Of a DNA stretch of 64,000 bases, positions 58,887 through 64,000 are shown in pieces. Source of the DNA: Polynucleobacter sp. MWH-Svant-W18 (GTDB lineage Bacteria > Pseudomonadota > Gammaproteobacteria > Burkholderiales > Burkholderiaceae); contig NZ_CP061293.1 in the NCBI RefSeq assembly GCF_018687495.1, positions 744,001 to 808,000 on the forward strand, in the 5' to 3' direction. The translations under genes were made by a program, and so were the position numbers. Positions within the stretch are counted from its first letter, which is position 1. Each line of letters begins with the position of its first letter. The notes beneath the pieces are model-generated. The model ran no database searches. It worked only from the letters and a program-made list of their open reading frames with translations, and was not told the origin of the DNA.

Positions 58887-59183
58887 ATGAAAAAGTACAT
58901 ATTGGCTGTTGTATCAATTTCTGTTGCAGCAATTGCGTACGCAAATACCGTGACGGATTCTTCTGCACTCGTAAATCAGCAGTGCAAGATTTCTGCTGAG
59001 GCGGTATCAACTCTCAAGGGATTGCGTTATGGCAACACTTCAATTCGCAAGGATGTAGCAAGCCTGATTAATCATCATTTAAAGACTCAAGAGAATCGTG
59101 ACTTGGCGCAAAAGACCTTGAATATGATGGTGGATGACAAAACGACCGACGTTGCTTCTCTAGAGAATAAGTACTGCTCTTGA
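58887..59183 (+). CDS. Small exported protein, 98 residues
   Basis: Starts MKKYILAVVSISVAAIAYA: a signal peptide cleaved near AYA-N, then a helical mature domain with two Cys (QQCKIS and the terminal NKYCS) that may form a disulfide in the periplasm. Begins one base after the preceding gene, so translation is coupled. No family recognised. A longer open frame from 58806 is not supported, as it would run through the upstream gene. Confidence 0.75.
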   Translation: MKKYILAVVSISVAAIAYANTVTDSSALVNQQCKISAEAVSTLKGLRYGNTSIRKDVASLINHHLKTQENRDLAQKTLNMMVDDKTTDVASLENKYCS

Positions 59184-59204
59184 CGTTTTCTTGGTATTCG
59201 TGAG

Positions 59205-59666
59205 GTGACTCTGACTGCACAGTGCCCTGATTGCGGTAATGCGCGTGGATTGTTCAATCAATGCCCGCATTGTGGCTCTGAGATTCAGCCCGATCTCAGT
59301 ACGGATGTTGTCGAAATCAATATTAAACAGGGTGCCCCAACGGTAGAGGAGGCTCTAGAGCTCTTAACCGAGCACCTACGTCAATGCTCAGAACTTGGTA
59401 TTAAGGCGATCGTCCTTATTCATGGTTATGGATCGAGTGGAGAGGGTGGCCGGATTAAATGGGCTATTCAGGATGCCCTGGAGAGTAATCGCTATGCAGA
59501 CCGCGTAACAGAGTATTTCTTTGGGGAGAGGGTGGCTTATGGCACTGACTCCTATCATGTGCTCCTCAAGCGCCGACCTGGCCTAAAACAATACCTCAAG
59601 CGCTTCAAGGAGGGTAATGCCGGAATGACTGTTTTATTGTTAGGCACGTCACATAGAAATGCTTAG
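59205..59666 (+). CDS. Zinc-ribbon Smr-domain protein
   Basis: A 153-residue protein. An N-terminal zinc ribbon of two CPxCG pairs (QCPDCGN, QCPHCGS) precedes an Smr-type domain with VLIHGYGSSGEGGRIKWAIQ (about 76) and KAIVLIHG. Small-MutS-related domains cleave or bind branched DNA or mRNA at stalled ribosomes. GTG start at 59205 is the first available; ribosome-binding site weak. Confidence 0.8.
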   Translation: MTLTAQCPDCGNARGLFNQCPHCGSEIQPDLSTDVVEINIKQGAPTVEEALELLTEHLRQCSELGIKAIVLIHGYGSSGEGGRIKWAIQDALESNRYADRVTEYFFGERVAYGTDSYHVLLKRRPGLKQYLKRFKEGNAGMTVLLLGTSHRNA

Positions 59667-59686
59667 AATAGGTATATCTCCATTCA

Positions 59687-60040
59687 ATGAGTATCCAAAT
59701 GAGTGCTAAAAAGCCAGAACATCACGTAACAGAAGAAGCGGTAAGTCCCGCTGCAGATCAACTGATTGTTGAATTTAAATCCCTCATGGCTGATGCAGAA
59801 GCTCTGATACATGCAACTGAGGGTCATGCTGATGGCGCACTTGGTTCCATTCGATCGAAAGCACTAGAGACCCTTGCTAACGCTAAAGAGAGTCTCTCAG
59901 GTATTGAAGGTCAATTAAGCGATAAGGCTAAAGAAGCAGCAGCTAGCGCAGATGATTTTGTACACCGTAAGCCCTGGGAGGCAGTTGGGGTTGCTGCAGG
60001 GCTAGGTCTATTAATTGGCCTGCTGATTCATCGTCGCTAA
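59687..60040 (+). CDS. ElaB/YqjD-family membrane protein (DUF883)
   Basis: A 117-residue protein with a long hydrophilic coiled helix (about 25-90) and a single C-terminal transmembrane segment (PWEAVGVAAGLGLLIGLLI, ending HRR). E. coli YqjD/ElaB bind stationary-phase ribosomes and hold them at the membrane. First gene of a three-gene set with YqjE- and YqjK-like proteins. Confidence 0.88.
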   Translation: MSIQMSAKKPEHHVTEEAVSPAADQLIVEFKSLMADAEALIHATEGHADGALGSIRSKALETLANAKESLSGIEGQLSDKAKEAAASADDFVHRKPWEAVGVAAGLGLLIGLLIHRR

Positions 60041-60046
60041 ACCAAT

Positions 60047-60415
60047 ATGTCCCAAGAAAACCTACTTTCATCTATTAAGAATCTTGCGGCCACTGGCGCA
60101 TCCATTGCCCAGACTCGACTCGAGCTGCTATCTGTTGATGTGCAAATTGCCCGAAACAAATTCATTAGCCTGTTGGTGATGATTGTGTGCGCTTTATTCT
60201 TCCTTTTCTTCGGCTTAGTCATGCTGGCGCTATTTATCGTAATCTACAGTTGGGAGTCTGATCGAATGACTGCCCTCGGCTTGCTTACTGGCGCCTTTAT
60301 ATCCATCGGACTGATCTTGGCAGCCTTAATTACACAATCTTTGCGCACGATGCCCAAGTTATTTGAAGCCTCTATTGCTGAATTGGCTAAGGATCGTGAG
60401 GCTCTCTCAAAATGA
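60047..60415 (+). CDS. YqjE-like / phage-holin-family membrane protein
   Basis: A 122-residue protein with two strong transmembrane helices (about 41-66 and 75-100) and a soluble C-terminus. It matches the Holin_3_6/YqjE group seen next to YqjD. The DUF883 gene lies seven bases upstream, and the last four bases overlap the next gene. Confidence 0.83.
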   Translation: MSQENLLSSIKNLAATGASIAQTRLELLSVDVQIARNKFISLLVMIVCALFFLFFGLVMLALFIVIYSWESDRMTALGLLTGAFISIGLILAALITQSLRTMPKLFEASIAELAKDREALSK

Positions 60416-60693
60416 GTGAGCAGTTAAAAGCGCTAGAGTTGCGTCGCCACCAGCTGATGCTGCAGGCTAATAAAGAGCGTAAGGAATTTGGTGAACACTT
60501 TGAGCCCTGGGAAAAGCCGCTCTCATGGGCCGATAAGGGCGTTGATGCCATTCAATTTCTGAAAAGTAATCCGATTCTTTGGACTAGTGCATTTGCAGCG
60601 CTGGCCCATTACAAACCCAAGTTGGCTGGCAAGGTAATCGCAGTGGGTTGGGGTGCAGTCAAACTGCTCAAGGGTGCAAAGAAGCTTATTTAA
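60412..60693 (+). CDS. YqjK-like small protein
   Basis: A 93-residue protein that begins with a basic coiled segment (LKALELRRHQLMLQANKER) and has a short hydrophobic middle and end (ILWTSAFAALAHYKP, VIAVGWGAVKLLKG). The pattern and order match YqjK of the yqjD-yqjE-yqjK cluster. Overlaps yqjE by four bases. Confidence 0.75.
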   Translation: MSEQLKALELRRHQLMLQANKERKEFGEHFEPWEKPLSWADKGVDAIQFLKSNPILWTSAFAALAHYKPKLAGKVIAVGWGAVKLLKGAKKLI

Positions 60694-60713
60694 GTTCAGC
60701 AGGGATCATTCTG

Positions 60714-61232
60714 TTAACTTGTCAGCACCGATTTGTTACTGATGCCATTTTGGTCAAGTAGTTGTTTCCCATTTAAAAAGCTAATTTCAAGCAAGGTAAT
60801 TGCGCCACCAACTTGAAATCCTGCGCTACGTAATAACTTATCTGCTGCAATGATCGTGCCACCTGTGGCCAGAACATCATCAATAATTAAGACTTTTGCA
60901 TTAGCAGGCAGGGTAGATTGCTGAATTTCTAGCGAATCAGAACCATACTCCAGGCCATAGAATTCTTTATGGCTTGCCAGGGGGAGCTTATTGGGTTTTC
61001 TGGCTAGAGCCAAGCCTTTGTTGGTGACATGCGCTAAGGCTGAGCCAAAAATAAAGCCACGGGATTCAATACCCAAAATATGGGTGTAATCAAAGCCTTG
61101 TGCAAGCCCCGCCATTTGGGCAATCGCATTTTGGAAAGCTGCTGGATTAGCTAATAAGGGGGAGATATCTCGAAACATAATTCCCGGTTTTGGGAAGTCG
61201 GGCACTCCGGGTAGATAATCTAATAAATTCAT
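60714..61232 (-). CDS. apt: Adenine phosphoribosyltransferase
   Basis: A 172-residue type I phosphoribosyltransferase; PRPP motif VLIIDDVLATGGTI (about 113-126), PGIMFRDISPLL at the N-terminus and GIESRGFIFGSALAH (about 55). Salvages adenine to AMP. It starts at the same place as a divergent nucleosidase gene whose start lies only two bases away, so each gene's ribosome-binding and promoter elements fall inside the other. Confidence 0.94.
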   Translation of the reverse strand: MNLLDYLPGVPDFPKPGIMFRDISPLLANPAAFQNAIAQMAGLAQGFDYTHILGIESRGFIFGSALAHVTNKGLALARKPNKLPLASHKEFYGLEYGSDSLEIQQSTLPANAKVLIIDDVLATGGTIIAADKLLRSAGFQVGGAITLLEISFLNGKQLLDQNGISNKSVLTS

Positions 61233-61234
61233 GA

Positions 61235-61801
61235 ATGGCAGATATGAAAACAGAATTACTTATTATCACAGCATTAGAATCCGAGCTCAACTCGGATGCT
61301 CTTCCAGCAGGCCTGGAGATTATTTACTCTGGAGTTGGAAAAATTAATGCGGCATTGATGACCGCTAAGGCGATTCATCAATTTAATCCAAGCAAAATCA
61401 TTAATTTTGGTACTGTCGGAAAGATTAACCCCCAGCTCGATGATTTGGTCGGCATTGGAAAGGTCATTCAACGTGACATGATGGCAGAACCTCTAGCGCC
61501 GCGTGGGGAAACACCATTCTGTAATCGACCTTCAGAATACCTTTCTACTGGAGAGTATGTATGTGGATCGGGCGACAGCTTTGTTACAGGCAAAGATCCT
61601 TGGTTACTTAGCCAGGGAGTGGATGTGGTGGACATGGAGTTATTTGCGATAGCCTACGTTGCCAATCACCACCAGATTCCATGGCACTCCTATAAATATA
61701 TTTCTGATGATGCGAATGAGAACTCAGGTGATGTCTGGCATCAAAAGGTAAATCACGGTCAAGAATTATTCTTAAATCAACTCAAGCAAATGTTAAGTTA
61801 A
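61235..61801 (+). CDS. Nucleoside/MTA-type nucleosidase
   Basis: A 188-residue protein of the PNP/UDP phosphorylase fold. ITALESELNSDALP, GVGKINAALMTAKAI and VVDMELFAIAYVA (the MEL/FA segment that holds the catalytic region) are as in 5'-methylthioadenosine/S-adenosylhomocysteine nucleosidase relatives. Shorter than E. coli Mtn (232) and so the exact nucleoside is uncertain. The adenine it would release is the substrate of the divergent apt gene. Start could also be Met4 (61244). Confidence 0.8.
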   Translation: MADMKTELLIITALESELNSDALPAGLEIIYSGVGKINAALMTAKAIHQFNPSKIINFGTVGKINPQLDDLVGIGKVIQRDMMAEPLAPRGETPFCNRPSEYLSTGEYVCGSGDSFVTGKDPWLLSQGVDVVDMELFAIAYVANHHQIPWHSYKYISDDANENSGDVWHQKVNHGQELFLNQLKQMLS

Positions 61802-61808
61802 GAAGCGA

Positions 61809-63482
61809 ATGGCTGAGATATCTAAGCCCTGGTTAAAGCACTACCCAGAAGGCGTTCCACATGAGATCGCACCGCTAGAACATACTTCGCTGATAGACTT
61901 CCTCGATCAATGTCTTGAGCATTTTAGTAAACGCAAAGCCGTTGAGGCGATGGGTAAGTTTTTCTCATACCGAGAGCTCGATAAACTTTCAAAAGACTTT
62001 GCCTCATATCTGCAAACGCTTCACCTAGAAAAGGGTGCAAGGGTGGCATTAATGTATCCCAATGTCATTGAGTATCTGGTTGCCATGATTGGCACACTGC
62101 GGGCAGGTTATGTAGTCGTGAATATCAACCCGCTGTACACGGCACGAGAACTCGAAGCTCAGCTAGAAGATAGTGGGGCAGCAGTTCTAGTAATGATGGA
62201 GAACTTTGCGCACGTTTATCAACAAATCAAGCCATTAGCTTGCATTCAGAAGGTGATTGTCAGTAGCCCAGGGGACTTAATGGGTTTCAAAGGGCATTTG
62301 ATTAATTGGATTGCAAGAGACATCAAGAAGCTGATTCCCCCTTGGGAATTTACGCATATTGCATTTAAAGAGGCTCTCAAAACCGGCAGCCAGCATCATT
62401 TCATACGGCCCTCTATTGACTTAGATGACATTGCCTTTTTGCAATACACCGGAGGCACGACAGGCACTTCAAAGGGTGCCATCTTGCTTCACAGAAATGT
62501 TTTATCCAATGTGATGCAGATAGAGGTTTGGCTTGATCCAGCACTTAAACAAAAACCAGAACAACAGTTAGTCTTTCTGTGTGCATTACCGATGACCCAT
62601 ATTTTTGCGCTTACTGCATGCGCTATGCTGGGTATTACTAAAGGTGGCTTGCTGGTTTTAGTGCCTAATCCACGCGACATTACTGGCTTTATCAAATTGC
62701 TCATCAAGCATCCGAATATTAATATCTTCCCCGGTGTCAATACACTATTTCATGCGTTGATACATCGGCCAGAGTTTAAGAAGGTCAAGCTACCCCATCT
62801 ATTAGTGACGATCGGTGGTGGTATGGCGGTGCATCAAAAAACAGCTGATCATTGGCAGGCTCTAACAGGAGTACCCATTGCACAAGGCTATGGCCTCTCA
62901 GAAACCTCTCCTGTAGTGTGTGTGAACACGCCTTTGGAAAAGCATTTCACAGGGCATATTGGCATGCCCTTACCCAGTACACAGCTTGCCATTTTGGATG
63001 ATGACGGAGTTGAGCTCCCACAAGGCACTCCCGGTGAAATTGCCATTAAGGGTCCTCAAGTCATGGCAGGCTATTGGAATAAGCCCGATGAGACTAAGCA
63101 CTGTATGACAGTAGATGGTTTCTTTAAGTCTGGTGATATTGGACTCATTAGCCCTGAAGGCTACGTCGAAATTGTTGATCGTAAGAAAGACATGATTGTG
63201 GTGGCTGGATATAAGGTGTTTCCAAACGATGTAGAAGATCACCTAGTACAAATGAATGGCATTAAAGAGTGCGCTGTGATCGGCGTACCGCATCGCAAAT
63301 TGGGCGAGATTGTCAAAGCTTATGTGGTGAGAGATAACCACCATCTGACGGAAGCCGATATCTTGCAATACTGCAAAGAGCATATGACGAGCTACAAACG
63401 ACCCAGAAAAGTGGTCTTCATTAATGAGCTACCAAAATCCATCGTGGGTAAGATCTTGCGCCGAGAGCTTAGAGATCAATAA
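61809..63482 (+). CDS. fadD: Long-chain fatty-acyl-CoA ligase
   Basis: A 557-residue ANL-superfamily ligase. The AMP-binding motif is FLQYTGGTTGTSKGAI (about 211), followed by GYGLSETSPVV (about 360), the FKSGDIGLIS hinge region (about 440) and DRKKDMIVVAGYKVFP (about 460). Converts free fatty acids to CoA esters for oxidation or membrane use. Starts seven bases after the nucleosidase gene. Confidence 0.93.
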   Translation: MAEISKPWLKHYPEGVPHEIAPLEHTSLIDFLDQCLEHFSKRKAVEAMGKFFSYRELDKLSKDFASYLQTLHLEKGARVALMYPNVIEYLVAMIGTLRAGYVVVNINPLYTARELEAQLEDSGAAVLVMMENFAHVYQQIKPLACIQKVIVSSPGDLMGFKGHLINWIARDIKKLIPPWEFTHIAFKEALKTGSQHHFIRPSIDLDDIAFLQYTGGTTGTSKGAILLHRNVLSNVMQIEVWLDPALKQKPEQQLVFLCALPMTHIFALTACAMLGITKGGLLVLVPNPRDITGFIKLLIKHPNINIFPGVNTLFHALIHRPEFKKVKLPHLLVTIGGGMAVHQKTADHWQALTGVPIAQGYGLSETSPVVCVNTPLEKHFTGHIGMPLPSTQLAILDDDGVELPQGTPGEIAIKGPQVMAGYWNKPDETKHCMTVDGFFKSGDIGLISPEGYVEIVDRKKDMIVVAGYKVFPNDVEDHLVQMNGIKECAVIGVPHRKLGEIVKAYVVRDNHHLTEADILQYCKEHMTSYKRPRKVVFINELPKSIVGKILRRELRDQ

Positions 63483-63491
63483 GTCGTATTC

Positions 63492-64000
63492 TTAATCCCA
63501 ACGATATTGCCAAGATACGCCAAGTGCGTTGTAGCTAGTATTGGTATTTGAGTAAACCCCAGTGCTGCCGGTTAAGCGAATTGAGTTATGTTGATTAATG
63601 GGATAGGAGAAGGTGCTCCCAAAGCGCCAGTTTTCTTGTGCGCTTCCTGCTGGTAAACCATTGACATATTTTTGCCCCCCAAAGAAGTAGGTGGCATCGC
63701 CAGAAATCCAAGCGGTATTGGGAAAGTAATAAATCACATGGGTTTCAGTGGAATAGACTGGATTCTGGGAAAGAGTGTTGCTCCCCAGATAGTTTGTATT
63801 GCTCGTAAAAATGGAAGCCATGCCGGCTAATTCAAAACGCCATGGACCGACTGCTTGTGATGCTCCAATTCCAGGCTGTATGACAGAACGATTTCCACCA
63901 ACATTGACTATCTGATTATTGTTGTACTTCCCCCAAGGAATCGTTGCCGCCAAACTAGCGCCAATAATGAGGTCTTGTTGATAGTTTTTAAAATCATTGA
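63492..64000 (-). CDS. Phenol_MetA_deg-family outer-membrane protein, 5' truncated by window edge
   Basis: The C-terminal 169 codons of a beta-barrel. The frame is open to the window edge, reading NDFKNYQQDLIIGASLAATI before the first internal start, so the N-terminus lies outside. Alternating aromatic strands (WRFELAGMASIF, THVIYYFPNTAWISGDATYF) and the C-terminal end GVSWQYRWD fit transporters linked to aromatic catabolism. Convergent with fadD, leaving nine bases between. Confidence 0.75.
   Translation of the reverse strand, partial: NDFKNYQQDLIIGASLAATIPWGKYNNNQIVNVGGNRSVIQPGIGASQAVGPWRFELAGMASIFTSNTNYLGSNTLSQNPVYSTETHVIYYFPNTAWISGDATYFFGGQKYVNGLPAGSAQENWRFGSTFSYPINQHNSIRLTGSTGVYSNTNTSYNALGVSWQYRWD

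Overview
The window reads as chromosome of a low-to-mid GC betaproteobacterium of the Burkholderiaceae, most like a freshwater Polynucleobacter. This is inferred from protein style and gene order (thrS-infC-rpmI-rplT-pheS-pheT-ihfA-merR, sucA-sucB-lpdA-zapE, dapA-bamC, accA-tilS-lysC-tRNA-Ser, a TGC-rich phasin promoter, short H-NS-like protein); no database search was possible. The left edge cuts a relA gene and the right edge cuts an outer-membrane protein gene.

Layout. 1-10600 is core: relA (partial), an MFS transporter, tRNA-Val, the translation-factor/ribosomal-protein cluster with an ATC-started infC, phenylalanyl-tRNA synthetase, IHF-alpha and a MerR regulator, ending in tRNA-Pro(GGG). 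10605-14576 is a small genomic island: 26 bases of the tRNA-Pro 3' end are repeated exactly at 14551-14576, and the segment between holds a secreted two-domain nitrilase-like protein and a lipoprotein alpha/beta hydrolase, but no integrase. 14640-40370 is again core: H-NS-like protein, a degenerate response-regulator/HTH protein, the 2-oxoglutarate dehydrogenase operon, zapE, PHP phosphatase, trpS, a methyltransferase, dapA-bamC, a tiny Ala/Pro-rich lipoprotein, an L16-hydroxylase-type cupin, slyD-like FKBP, cysE, trmJ, suhB, lpxH, ppiB, a TPR lipoprotein, cysS, an AlkA-type glycosylase, accA, tilS and lysC, ending in tRNA-Ser(GCT).

40371-57747 is a second, composite island at tRNA-Ser. The last 14 bases of the tRNA recur at 57734-57747, and a diverged copy of the tRNA end plus about 90 downstream bases recurs at 42141-42233, so at least two modules seem to have stacked. 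Module 1 carries a secreted amidohydrolase. Module 2 carries an outer-membrane protein, a K+-channel-like protein, a secreted choloylglycine/penicillin-acylase family enzyme, and a long cluster: FabI-type reductase, unknown 104-aa protein, acetate/acetoacetate CoA-transferase AtoDA, GNAT acetyltransferase, a large PHA-synthase-like DUF3141 protein, a MaoC-Pta fusion, acetate kinase, a SixA phosphatase broken by a stop codon exactly at its catalytic Arg, a CYTH-CHAD protein, an alpha/beta hydrolase and a small unknown gene. The cluster plausibly interconverts short-chain acyl-CoA, acyl-phosphate and ATP and ties this to polyhydroxyalkanoate and polyphosphate granules.

57748-64000 returns to core-like genes: a phasin, a tiny HTH/zinc-finger gene missed by length filters, a periplasmic small protein, a zinc-ribbon Smr protein, the ElaB/YqjD-YqjE-YqjK-type membrane trio, divergent apt and nucleosidase genes whose start codons lie two bases apart, a fatty-acyl-CoA ligase and the partial outer-membrane protein. 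Across the two islands three unrelated exported C-N bond hydrolases occur, suggesting that scavenging or inactivating external amides is a recurrent accessory theme.
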